8,689 nucleotides of DNA from Planctomycetia bacterium. GTDB lineage: Bacteria; Planctomycetota; Phycisphaerae; Phycisphaerales; SM1A02. A program made the position numbers and the translations under genes. The first letter of the stretch is position 1. Each line of letters opens with the position of its first letter. Under the pieces are notes generated by a model. That model saw nothing but the letters and a program-made list of their open reading frames with translations, had not been told where the DNA came from and did no database searches. The stretch spans positions 1-8,689 of the forward strand of contig SYIB01000210.1 in NCBI GenBank assembly GCA_005798965.1, given 5' to 3'. Shown here piece by piece: positions 1-6,765 of the stretch.

Positions 1-1188
1 CTGCACGCCTTCGCCGAGCAGCGCATGCGTGCCGATCGCCAGGTCGACCTGCCCGCCTGCGAGTGCCGCATTGGCTTCGGCGCGCTCGCGTGCCGCAAGC
101 GACCCGGTGACGAGCCGGAACCGCACGCGGCTCTCGCGCAGCAGTGCGACGACGTTGCGGAAGTGCTGCTCGGCCAGCAGTTCGGTCGGTGCCACGATGG
201 CCGCCTGGTGCCCGTGCGCGATCGCCAGCAGCGCCGCGTAGAGCGCCACGGCGGTCTTGCCTGAGCCCACATCGCCCTGCACCAGCCGATTCATCGGCGC
301 CGTACCGGCGAGGTCGTGGGCGATCTCGTCGCACACGGCCGTCTGGTCGGGCGTGAACGAGAAGGGGAACCGTTCGACGATCGCTTGGTGGATTGCCTCG
401 GTCCGCGGCAGCGGTACCGCTCGCTCCTGGTGGCGCGCCTGCCATCGGCGCATGGCCAGACCGAGTTGGAGCAAGAGCAGTTCATCAAAGGCAAGCCGCG
501 CCCGGCCGCGCTCGGCCTCGGCAGCATCGGCGGGCAGGTGCACCATGCGGTAGGCATCCGCCAAGGGCGGGAGACCATGACGCGCGACGATCGAGGCACG
601 CACCGGATCGTCGATCAACGGCAGGGCATGGGGCAGCGCCGCCTTCAGGAACGACTCGATCCGCAGGCTCGAGAGCTCCTCCGTGGCGGCGTAGACGGGG
701 CGCAGGCGGCCAGCGATCGGCGTGTCACCTTCGCTCGGCGCCTCGTCGCGCCAGCGCGGGTTGCTCATCTCGACGTAGCCCGCTCGGCTCTTCGCCTTGC
801 CTTGCGCCACGCCACGCAGCCCCGGGCGAAGGCGCCGTGCGATCCATGGTGCGTTGAACCAGACCAGGCGCACGCTTCCGGACTCATCCTCGAGGGTGGC
901 CTCGACACGCGGGCGTCGCCCCGGGATGTGGCGCACCGCGGTGATCATCCCGCGTGCGCTCATCTCGCCGACCACTCCGTCCTCGCGCGCGCCGGCGCGC
1001 GCCTGCTCGGCCGTCTGTTCGCCCAGGTCCTGCTCGTATCGGATCGGCAGGTGCCGCACGAGGTCCGCCACGGTACGGATCCCCAGCGACCGCAAGCTCG
1101 TGGCGACGCGCTCGGCCACGCCCGGGAGGGCGGTGACACCGGAGTGAAGCGTGATGGCGGCATCGCCGGCGGGCATCGTCCGTACCAT
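1..1188 (-). CDS. recG: ATP-dependent DNA helicase RecG, N-terminal part (cut by window edge)
   Basis: RecG is a superfamily 2 helicase that remodels stalled replication forks and branch-migrates Holliday junctions. The minus-strand frame is open for 396 codons and runs off the left edge. In order I read a helical N-terminus (LPGVAERV near residue 21, then LVRHLPIRYE near 43-52, the family's hLPxRYe signature), the OB-fold wedge domain (about 70-150, with SGSVRLVWFN at 103-112), FDELLLLQLGL at about 234-244, PFSFTPDQ just before the motor, Walker A GDVGSGKT at 305-312, motif Ia APTELLAEQH at 333-342, and GTHALLGEGVQ at the edge. The DEXH box and later motifs lie outside; E. coli RecG has 693 residues, so roughly half is here. 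Two in-frame ATGs, at 1188 and 1176, could be the start and neither has a clear Shine-Dalgarno site. Identity is certain from the motifs; the exact start is not. Confidence 0.95.
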   Translation of the reverse strand, partial: MVRTMPAGDAAITLHSGVTALPGVAERVATSLRSLGIRTVADLVRHLPIRYEQDLGEQTAEQARAGAREDGVVGEMSARGMITAVRHIPGRRPRVEATLEDESGSVRLVWFNAPWIARRLRPGLRGVAQGKAKSRAGYVEMSNPRWRDEAPSEGDTPIAGRLRPVYAATEELSSLRIESFLKAALPHALPLIDDPVRASIVARHGLPPLADAYRMVHLPADAAEAERGRARLAFDELLLLQLGLAMRRWQARHQERAVPLPRTEAIHQAIVERFPFSFTPDQTAVCDEIAHDLAGTAPMNRLVQGDVGSGKTAVALYAALLAIAHGHQAAIVAPTELLAEQHFRNVVALLRESRVRFRLVTGSLAARERAEANAALAGGQVDLAIGTHALLGEGVQ

Positions 1189-1194
1189 ACCCCT

Positions 1195-2655
1195 GTGGCA
1201 CGGAAGCCCTTCGATCCCAGTCTCGCGCACGGCGCGCTCTTCCGTCAGCCGGTCGATGCGGGATCGGTCGGTGGCGGCGCTGATGACGCGCCCGGCACCG
1301 CGGGAGCGCCTGGCGTCGTGCCCATGACCGTCGCTGCGCTCGCGGCACGCATCAAGGAAGCGCTTCGTCTGGGTGTTCCAGGATCGTTCACCGTGCGCGG
1401 CGAGCTCGGTCGCGTGAGCCGGTCGCAGCACTTCTACGCCACCCTTCGTGAGGCGGACGCCACGATCGGCCTGGTCATGTTCGCGCGCGAACTGTCGCGC
1501 GTGGGCTTCGAGCCGCGCGAGGGGATGGCGGTGGTCGTGCGCGGACGCCTCGATTTCTACGGTCCGCAGGGCAAGTTGCAGGTCATCGCCGAAACGATGG
1601 ACGAGGACGGGCAGGGCGATCTCGATGCTCGCAAGCGCGAACTGGAGCGGCTCTTTCGCGAGCGCGGATGGTTCGACGCCGAGCGCAAGCGGCAGTGGCC
1701 GCGCGTTCCCCGTCACGTTGCCATCGTCACGAGCGAGGGCGCCGCTGCGCTGCAGGATGTGCTGAACGTGCATCGTGAGCGCGGCCGCACCTGCCGGCTC
1801 ACGCTCGTGCCGACCTTGGTGCAAGGGGACCGGGCTGCAGCCGACGTGGCCGCCGCGATCGAGCGGGCCAACGCCGCTGAGCCGAAGCAGCCCTTCGACT
1901 GCATCCTGCTCGTGCGAGGGGGTGGGAGCAAGGAAGACCTCTGGGCCTTCAACGAGGCCGCGATCGTGGAAGCCATCATCCGCAGCCGGTTGCCCGTGAT
2001 CACCGGCATCGGCCACCAGATCGATGTCAGCCTCGCCGATCTTGCGGCTGATGGCACCGCGGCCACGCCGTCGTTGGCCGCTGCGAGCGTGTTCGCCGAC
2101 CGGGCCGCGCTCGACGAGGAACTTGCCGTGCGCGCGGCCGATCTCGATCGCGCGGTGCGGGATGCCATCGACGCCTGCTCACTCGCGCTTGAGCGCCTCA
2201 CCCTCCGCCCCGTCATGCAGTCGCCGGCCGCCGCGATCGTTCCGGCACGAGCTCGGGTCGATGGGCTTGCCGCCCGCGCAGAGTTGTCTGCGCGCCGATC
2301 GGTGCGCGGGCCGGCGACGACGCTGGCCGCGATCGAGGCCCGCCTGGCGCGGCTGGATCCCGGCGCGCGCCAGGCAGCAGCACGCGCGCGTCTGGACGAC
2401 GCAGCGCGCCGACTCGCGCAGTCAGCAGCGCGCCGATCCGAACGGTCCGCCGCACGCGTGGATGTCGTGGCGCGCCAGCTTGCGGCGCTGTCGCCCACGA
2501 GTGTCCTTGAGCGCGGCTATTCGATCACGCTGGGTTCCGATGGCCAGCCGATCCGATCCATCGATCGGGCCGCGTCCGGAGCCGAGCTCACCACCATCGT
2601 GGCCGATGGCCGCATCAGGAGTACCGTGACCACCCGAGACAAGGAGCCGACATGA
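1195..2655 (+). CDS. xseA: Exodeoxyribonuclease VII large subunit
   Basis: Catalytic large subunit of exonuclease VII, which degrades single-stranded DNA from both ends and works with XseB in the cytoplasm. From a GTG start the product has 486 residues; E. coli XseA has about 456. Visible are an N-terminal OB-fold (about 44-140, beginning MTVAALAARIKEAL and including FTVRGELGRVS), the nuclease core with VAIVTSEGAAALQDVLNV, the signature RGGGSKEDLWAFNEA at about 241-255 and GHQIDVSLADLAAD at 273-286, a long Arg/Ala-rich helical region, and the C-terminal block SVLERGYSITLGSDGQP. The usual GHE-T-D core motif reads GHQID here. The frame is open far upstream (from about 316), but that part is antisense to recG and not real. 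GTG 1195 is preferred because codons 1195-1323 keep a coding-like G-rich first position; ATG 1324 (443 residues) is the alternative. It overlaps xseB by ATGA. Confidence 0.93.
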   Translation: MARKPFDPSLAHGALFRQPVDAGSVGGGADDAPGTAGAPGVVPMTVAALAARIKEALRLGVPGSFTVRGELGRVSRSQHFYATLREADATIGLVMFARELSRVGFEPREGMAVVVRGRLDFYGPQGKLQVIAETMDEDGQGDLDARKRELERLFRERGWFDAERKRQWPRVPRHVAIVTSEGAAALQDVLNVHRERGRTCRLTLVPTLVQGDRAAADVAAAIERANAAEPKQPFDCILLVRGGGSKEDLWAFNEAAIVEAIIRSRLPVITGIGHQIDVSLADLAADGTAATPSLAAASVFADRAALDEELAVRAADLDRAVRDAIDACSLALERLTLRPVMQSPAAAIVPARARVDGLAARAELSARRSVRGPATTLAAIEARLARLDPGARQAAARARLDDAARRLAQSAARRSERSAARVDVVARQLAALSPTSVLERGYSITLGSDGQPIRSIDRAASGAELTTIVADGRIRSTVTTRDKEPT

Positions 2656-2885
2656 GTCCAGCCAAGCCAAGCAAGGAATCAGCCCCAGACGACCTCGCCG
2701 CGCTCACCTTTGAGCAGGCCATGGAGCAGCTTCAGCAGCTCGTCGGGCGCATGGAGTCGGGTGAGTCGGGGCTGAAGGAGAGCCTCGATGACTATCGGCG
2801 CGGCGCTGCGCTCGTGAAGCACTGCCGCACGCTCCTGCAGCAGGCCGACGAGGAGATCGGCCGTCTTTCGGCCGGGGATCGCTGA
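2652..2885 (+). CDS. xseB: Exodeoxyribonuclease VII small subunit
   Basis: Small subunit of exonuclease VII; several copies bind the long helical part of XseA and are needed for a stable, regulated enzyme. The product has 77 residues, normal for the family. After a short polar N-terminus the conserved helical hairpin runs from about residue 18: LTFEQAMEQLQQLVGRMESG, then GLKESLDDYRRGAALVKHCR and a final helix ending in ADEEIGRL. The start is well fixed: AAGGAG at 2641-2646 sits 5 nt before the ATG, and the ATG overlaps the xseA stop as ATGA, so the two subunits are probably made by coupled translation in balanced amounts. The prepilin peptidase gene begins 8 nt downstream. Confidence 0.95.
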   Translation: MSPAKPSKESAPDDLAALTFEQAMEQLQQLVGRMESGESGLKESLDDYRRGAALVKHCRTLLQQADEEIGRLSAGDR

Positions 2886-2893
2886 GCCCCGCC

Positions 2894-4096
2894 ATGGAGT
2901 CGATGCCCGACTGGGTCCTCATGCATGGCCTCGCCGCGCTCGGTGCGGTGTTCGGCTTCTGCTTGGGTGCCTGTGCGGGCAGCTTCATCAACGTGGTGGC
3001 CGTTCGCTGGCCCGAAGGCATGAGCGTGGTCGCGCCTCCGAGCCGCTGCCCCACGTGCGGACTTCGCCTGGCCTGGTGGCAGAACCTGCCGGTCATCGGC
3101 TGGTTCATCGTGCGGGGCCGCTGCGCCGGCTGCGGCATCCGGATCTCGCCGCAATACCTCATCGTGGAACTCGTCGTCGGCGTGCTGTTCGCGGCGCTCT
3201 GGTGGCAGTGCTTTGGCGGAACTGCCGCAGATCGTGCCCGGGAAGCGGGACTCGGCTGGTTCGCGCAGCAGGGCTTCTGGCGCGCGCTCCCCATGATCGC
3301 CTCGTGGGCATGGTGCATCGGCTCGCTGGTCGCGATCACGATGATCGATGCGCGGACCTTCACGATCCCGCTGTCGATCCCCGTGCTCTCGACCGTGGTC
3401 GCCTTCGTGGCCGCGGCGGTGCAGGGCTGGGTGCCGCACCCGGGCACGATGGTCTCGCCGCTTCCCGAGGCCCCCATGTGGATGGCCGGTGCAGCGGTCG
3501 GCGGCATGATCGGCGTGATCAAGCTGTCCACCTTGCTCCGCGCGGGTGTTCTGCGGCCGGGCTTTCACGACTACGAGCAGTTCGTCCCCGAAGGCGAGCT
3601 CTTCGCCGACTACCCGCATGCTCGTCGCGAGGCGGTGCGTGAACTCGGCCACGCATCCATCGTGCTGGCGCCAGCCGTGCTCGGTGGCTTCATCGGGGCG
3701 TTCCTCGGTGCATCGACCGGGAACGCGCCAACCTGGCTCGAACCGGTGGCTGCGAGCATGATGGGCTACCTCGTCGGCGGCGGGATCATTTGGGCGATCC
3801 GCATTGCGGGCACGCTGGCCTTTGGCCGCGAGGCGATGGGCTTCGGGGATGTTCACATCCTCGGGTGCGCCGGTGCGGCGTTCGGTTGGATCGTCCCGCT
3901 GGCTGGCTTCTTCATCGCGCCATTCGTCGCGCTGGCGGCCATGGCCGCGCTCGCCCTCGCCAACCGACGAGGCAGCCGTCGTGAACTTCCGTACGGCCCG
4001 TACCTCGCCGCGGCGGTGTTGCTGCTGGTCTACTTCCGGCCTTGGTTCGTCGACCTCGGGCGTGTGGCGTTCCCGGGCATCATCGAAGGTCCTTGA
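2894..4096 (+). CDS. Type IV prepilin peptidase (A24 family, PilD/GspO-type), long form
   Basis: Membrane aspartyl protease that cuts, and normally N-methylates, type IV pilins and type II secretion pseudopilins. The 400-residue product shows the N-terminal methylase/zinc domain with GACAGSFINVVAVRWPEG at about 26-43, a C-x2-C pair at 52/55 (CPTC) and a second at 77/80 (CAGC), then WFIVRGRC and ISPQYLIVELVVG. Both catalytic aspartates are present: D152 in MIDARTFTIP and D319 in the GFGD motif of MGFGDVHIL. Roughly eight or nine hydrophobic segments follow one another. The aspartates are 167 residues apart, much wider than in short PilD-like enzymes; the extra part includes a hydrophilic stretch (about 215-252) with GFHDYEQFVPEGELFADYPHAR split by no frameshift. 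Usual GDVK reads GDVH and IPD reads IPL. No pilin gene lies in the window. ATG 2894 lacks a clear Shine-Dalgarno site; ATG 2903 is possible. Confidence 0.9.
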   Translation: MESMPDWVLMHGLAALGAVFGFCLGACAGSFINVVAVRWPEGMSVVAPPSRCPTCGLRLAWWQNLPVIGWFIVRGRCAGCGIRISPQYLIVELVVGVLFAALWWQCFGGTAADRAREAGLGWFAQQGFWRALPMIASWAWCIGSLVAITMIDARTFTIPLSIPVLSTVVAFVAAAVQGWVPHPGTMVSPLPEAPMWMAGAAVGGMIGVIKLSTLLRAGVLRPGFHDYEQFVPEGELFADYPHARREAVRELGHASIVLAPAVLGGFIGAFLGASTGNAPTWLEPVAASMMGYLVGGGIIWAIRIAGTLAFGREAMGFGDVHILGCAGAAFGWIVPLAGFFIAPFVALAAMAALALANRRGSRRELPYGPYLAAAVLLLVYFRPWFVDLGRVAFPGIIEGP

Positions 4097-4120
4097 CCTG
4101 TTATCCAAGGCGATTACCAT
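4093..4120 (+). promoter_or_regulatory. Probable sigma-70-type promoter of the OmpA-like lipoprotein gene
   Basis: TTGACC at 4093-4098 (5 of 6 matches to the -35 consensus) is followed after 16 nt by TACCAT at 4115-4120 (4 of 6 to the -10 consensus). The -35 box overlaps the stop codon of the prepilin peptidase gene. Transcription would begin near 4127 and give a leader of about 50 nt. It fits the need of an abundant envelope lipoprotein for its own expression apart from the xse operon. Sequence match only. Confidence 0.5.
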
Positions 4121-4139
4121 GCGCGCGGGCAGGATGCCC

Positions 4140-4157
4140 CGGCGCCGTGTGGTGCCG
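4140..4157 (+). other. Hairpin in the leader of the OmpA-like lipoprotein gene
   Basis: CGGCGCC at 4140-4146 can pair with GGTGCCG at 4151-4157 (seven pairs, one of them G-U) around the loop GTGT. It lies between the predicted transcription start and the Shine-Dalgarno site AGAGGAG at 4166-4172. It has no T-run, so it is not a terminator; a role in mRNA stability is a guess, and chance folding in GC-rich DNA is possible. Confidence 0.3.
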
Positions 4158-4178
4158 TCTACACCAGAGGAGTCAAGG

Positions 4179-4835
4179 ATGACGAAGTTCATGATGACCG
4201 GGATTGCCGTGTCGCTGCTGACCATGGTCGGCTGCGAAGGGCAGCAGAAGCAGGCCAGCACCACCGAGATCGATGCGCTCAAGGCGCAGCTCGACGATCG
4301 CAGCCGCGCGCTCGAGGAGAGCGAAGAAGCACGTCGCACCGCCGAGCAGCGTGCGCGCACCGCAGAGCAGGCCGCGGCCGAGTTGGCACGCGCTCCTGTC
4401 GCTGCTGCGCCGGTGAGCGAAGGCGCCGCCGAGGAGTTCAATGGGATCGAGGGCGTGACCGCTGAGAAGGTCGGCGACGACATCCACGTCGTGATTGAGG
4501 GCGATGTCCTCTTCGACAGCGGCAAGAGCACGCTCAAGGTTGCGAGCAAGCGCAGCCTCGACCGCATCGTGACGATCATCAAGGAGTCGCATGCGGGCCG
4601 CTCGCTCGATGTCGTCGGTTTCACCGACACCGATCCGATCAAGGCCACGAAGGATCGCTTCGCCACCAATTACCACCTCGGCTTCGAGCGCGCCTACGCG
4701 GTGCGCGAGTACCTGATCGCCAAGGGCCTGCCGAAGGATGCCATCAAGCTCAGCTCGTGGGGACCGGACAAGCCGGCCGACACCAAGGCGCGCAGCCGTC
4801 GCGTCGAAGTGGTCGTGCTTGGCGGAGCGGGCTGA
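4179..4835 (+). CDS. OmpA-family peptidoglycan-binding lipoprotein
   Basis: Probably a lipid-anchored envelope protein that ties the outer membrane to peptidoglycan, similar in design to Pal. The 218-residue product has a signal peptide ending in a lipobox-like TMVGC with the lipidated Cys at 19 (Met at -3 is acceptable but less usual). Then comes a charged Ala/Glu/Arg-rich coiled coil (about 28-70), an Ala/Pro-rich linker, and an OmpA_C domain (about 100-214): GDVLFDSGKSTLK, VVGFTDTDP, NYHLGFERAYAVREYL (R171 is the expected peptidoglycan-contact arginine) and the terminal RSRRVEVVVL. The start is firm: AGAGGAG at 4166-4172 lies 6 nt before the ATG, and the signal peptide begins there, although the frame is open further upstream. 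It has its own probable promoter and a hairpin terminator. I would not name it pal, since no tol genes are nearby. Confidence 0.9.
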   Translation: MTKFMMTGIAVSLLTMVGCEGQQKQASTTEIDALKAQLDDRSRALEESEEARRTAEQRARTAEQAAAELARAPVAAAPVSEGAAEEFNGIEGVTAEKVGDDIHVVIEGDVLFDSGKSTLKVASKRSLDRIVTIIKESHAGRSLDVVGFTDTDPIKATKDRFATNYHLGFERAYAVREYLIAKGLPKDAIKLSSWGPDKPADTKARSRRVEVVVLGGAG

Positions 4836-4859
4836 ACCGCCTCCGGATGGAGACAAGGG

Positions 4860-4890
4860 AACGCGGAGCCGTGCTGTACGGCTCCGCGTT
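4860..4890 (+). terminator. Hairpin terminator after the OmpA-like lipoprotein gene
   Basis: A perfect 13-bp inverted repeat (4860-4872 with 4878-4890, arms ACGCGGAGCCGT and ACGGCTCCGCGT plus an A-T closing pair) encloses the 5-nt loop GCTGT, starting 25 nt after the lipoprotein stop. The following tail TTGTCGTTT is only moderately T-rich. It lies between convergent genes, so it may also stop transcription from mlaFD, though the minus-side tail is poor in T. Confidence 0.8.
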
Positions 4891-4943
4891 GTCGTTTCAG
4901 GGCTTCTCCGCAGGAGCGCTGGCTGGATCGACCGTGCCGCGGC

Positions 4944-5918
4944 TCACCACTCCAGGCGCAGGCCTTCGTCCTTGACCTTCTTCACGAGCAGCTCGACCTC
5001 GGCCAGTGTTGCCGCGAGGCGTCGGCCGGCATCCTCGAGCGATCGGTAGAGGTCGGGGTTGTTCACGAGCTGCCCCACGGTGCCGTCGCCTGCGTTGACT
5101 TTCTCGCTGATCGCCTGCACGTTCTCGAGGGTCTGGCGCATGCGCTCGATCACCGGGCGCAGGTCGGCCGCGAGCGTGGTCGCCTGGCCCTCGACGCCCT
5201 TCGCGGCGCCCGCAACCGCCTCCATCGCAGCGCTCGCCTGGTCGATGAGCTGGCTCGCCTTCCAGACGGCACTCTTGGCATCGGTGTGCAGCTGCTCATC
5301 GTTGAGCCAGGTGTTCGCACCGTCGAACGCAGCCTCGGCCGACGCAAGCATGCGGTTCAGGCGTGTCACGCTCGTGCGGATCGAACCCTCGTTGGCCGGA
5401 TCGTCGGGGCTGCCCCTGAGCGGCGCCACGAGCTCGTTGAGGTTGCGCGCGAGTTCCGTGAAGTCTTCGCTCACGATCGAGGCCAGTCGATCCTCGAACG
5501 TCATGAAGGTGGCCGTGGCGATCCACGTGCCATCGCGTGGGGCCATCGCAGTTCGCGCGGCCGGATCCTCCGGCAGCCTGAAGTTCAGGCGCGATCCACC
5601 GCCGATCAGTCCGCTCTCGCTGGAGACTTCGCAGGCCTGTGGCAGGTCGATCTCCGCGTTGATGTCCGCTTCCACGCGCACCGGCGGATCTTCGGAAGAG
5701 CGCACCTTCACCGACACGACCTGGCCGATCGGCACGCCGTTCAGCATGACCTGCGAACCGTTGCGCAGGCCGGCACCGATGTTGGCCGCCACCGTGACGC
5801 GGTACGAGGGCTGGATGAGCCAGCGCAGTTCGCCGAACATCAGGAGCAGGGCGACCAGCACGCCAAGCGCGCCAATGCTCACCAGGCCCGTGACGAAGTT
5901 GCGCGTCGAGTCCTTCAT
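4944..5918 (-). CDS. mlaD: MlaD-like MCE-domain lipid-transport protein
   Basis: Substrate-binding subunit of an Mla-type ABC system that moves phospholipids between the inner and outer membranes. The 324-residue product has one N-terminal membrane helix (about 9-28), then an MCE domain in the periplasm (about 38-117) with the family signature GLRNGSQVMLNGVPIGQV and GLIGGGSRLNFRL. A long, mostly helical C-terminal part (about 145-322) ends in a conserved-looking block, GDGTVGQLVNNPDLYRSL. E. coli MlaD has about 183 residues, so this one carries a much longer helical tail, as in many MCE proteins outside enterobacteria. Its ATG overlaps the mlaF stop as ATGA, so translation is probably coupled and the two act together. 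It ends 54 nt from the terminator hairpin of the convergent lipoprotein gene. Confidence 0.92.
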   Translation of the reverse strand: MKDSTRNFVTGLVSIGALGVLVALLLMFGELRWLIQPSYRVTVAANIGAGLRNGSQVMLNGVPIGQVVSVKVRSSEDPPVRVEADINAEIDLPQACEVSSESGLIGGGSRLNFRLPEDPAARTAMAPRDGTWIATATFMTFEDRLASIVSEDFTELARNLNELVAPLRGSPDDPANEGSIRTSVTRLNRMLASAEAAFDGANTWLNDEQLHTDAKSAVWKASQLIDQASAAMEAVAGAAKGVEGQATTLAADLRPVIERMRQTLENVQAISEKVNAGDGTVGQLVNNPDLYRSLEDAGRRLAATLAEVELLVKKVKDEGLRLEW

Positions 5919-6724
5919 GGAGCCCCCAGTGTAGAGGCACCGTTGCCACGGATCTCAGCCAGCTCCTCGGGCGAAGCCTCGCCCTGCAGAAAGCGATGCA
6001 CGACCGGGTCTTGGCACGCGCGCAGCTCGGCGGCGGAGCCTTCGAACCGCACGGTGCCTTCGTGCATGAGGATGAAGCGGTCACCGACCTTGAAGGCCGA
6101 CTGCAGGTCGTGCGTCACCACGATGCCGGTGATGCGCAGCTCGCGCTTGAGCTTCAGTATCAGCTCATTGATGATGTCCGAACGGATCGGGTCGAGGCCG
6201 GTCGTCGGTTCGTCGTACAGCACGACCTTGGGGTCGCGCACGATTGCTCGGGCGAGCGCGATGCGCTTGCGCTGGCCGCCTGAAAGCTCCGCCGGCATCT
6301 GGTGCAACGCGGACGAGAGGCCGACCATCGTTGCCACGCGCTGGATGCGGGCCTGCACGACCGCCTCGTCCGTCACCCCGTGCTCGCGCAGCGGGAAGGC
6401 CAGGTTGTCAGCGACGCTCAGCGAATCGAAGAGAGCGCTCATCTGGAACAGGAATCCGATGTGCTGCCGGACCGAGCCGAGCTCGGCCTCGCGGATGCGG
6501 TCCACGCGCAGGCCGTCGAACCAGACCTCCCCGGAGTCGGGACGGAGCAAGCCGACGATGTGCTTGAGCAGCACGCTCTTGCCGCAACCGCTGGGCCCCA
6601 GCACGACCGTGGTCTGGCCCGCCGCGAACGACACATCGATGCCCTTGAGCACCTGCAGGCGCCCGAAGCGCTTGCGCAGTCGCGCGACACGGATCAGCGC
6701 TTCATTGGACGGCGACGATTCCAC
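5915..6724 (-). CDS. mlaF: MlaF-like ABC transporter ATP-binding protein
   Basis: Cytoplasmic ATPase that powers the Mla-type lipid transporter. The 269-residue product has every ABC motif: Walker A GPSGCGKS at 43-50, Q-loop FLFQ ending at Q94 and followed by MSALFDSLSVADN (typical of the MlaF group), signature LSGGQRKR at 147-154, Walker B VVLYDEP at 167-173 with catalytic E172, D-loop TTGLDP, and H-loop THD with H205. The MlaF assignment rests on the Q-loop context and the adjoining MCE gene. Translation likely starts at GTG 6724, with a weak AGGG 7 nt upstream. The usual partner, the permease MlaE, is not next to it: the DNA upstream belongs to the divergent Nudix gene. The permease must be elsewhere if the system works. 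Confidence 0.93.
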   Translation of the reverse strand: MESSPSNEALIRVARLRKRFGRLQVLKGIDVSFAAGQTTVVLGPSGCGKSVLLKHIVGLLRPDSGEVWFDGLRVDRIREAELGSVRQHIGFLFQMSALFDSLSVADNLAFPLREHGVTDEAVVQARIQRVATMVGLSSALHQMPAELSGGQRKRIALARAIVRDPKVVLYDEPTTGLDPIRSDIINELILKLKRELRITGIVVTHDLQSAFKVGDRFILMHEGTVRFEGSAAELRACQDPVVHRFLQGEASPEELAEIRGNGASTLGAP

Positions 6725-6740
6725 GGCGGAACCCTATCAT
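6712..6740 (+). promoter_or_regulatory. Possible promoter of the Nudix-rhomboid-tgt operon
   Basis: TATCAT at 6735-6740 matches 5 of 6 positions of the -10 consensus. A poor -35 candidate, GCGACG (3 of 6), lies 17 nt upstream at 6712-6717, inside the start of the divergent mlaF gene. Transcription would begin near 6747, just before the AAGGAG site and GTG start, which agrees with the start chosen for the Nudix gene. The weak -35 keeps this tentative. Confidence 0.35.
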
Positions 6741-6754
6741 GCCCGCCCTCTCGG

Positions 6755-6760
6755 AAGGAG
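6755..6760 (+). promoter_or_regulatory. Shine-Dalgarno site that sets the Nudix gene start
   Basis: AAGGAG ends 5 nt before GTG 6766, an ideal spacing. An in-frame ATG at 6739 would give nine more residues but lies inside the -10-like TATCAT sequence and would place this site within the coding region, so GTG 6766 is preferred. Confidence 0.75.
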
Positions 6761-6765
6761 CGCGC

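Noticed and set aside
1183..1188. TACCAT as a -10 box for xseA, like the one before the lipoprotein gene
   Set aside because: No TTGACA-like sequence lies 15-19 nt upstream, and the hexamer overlaps the recG start codon. A single 4-of-6 match is not enough.
316..1194. Plus-strand open frame that would extend XseA upstream to 779 residues
   Set aside because: It is antisense to recG, whose motifs are unmistakable, and shows no family resemblance. XseA homology begins only after about 1195-1324.
2792..4669. 625-codon minus-strand open frame
   Set aside because: It runs antisense to xseB, the prepilin peptidase and the lipoprotein gene, all with clear motifs. Its Arg/His/Asp-rich composition is typical of shadow frames in GC-rich DNA.
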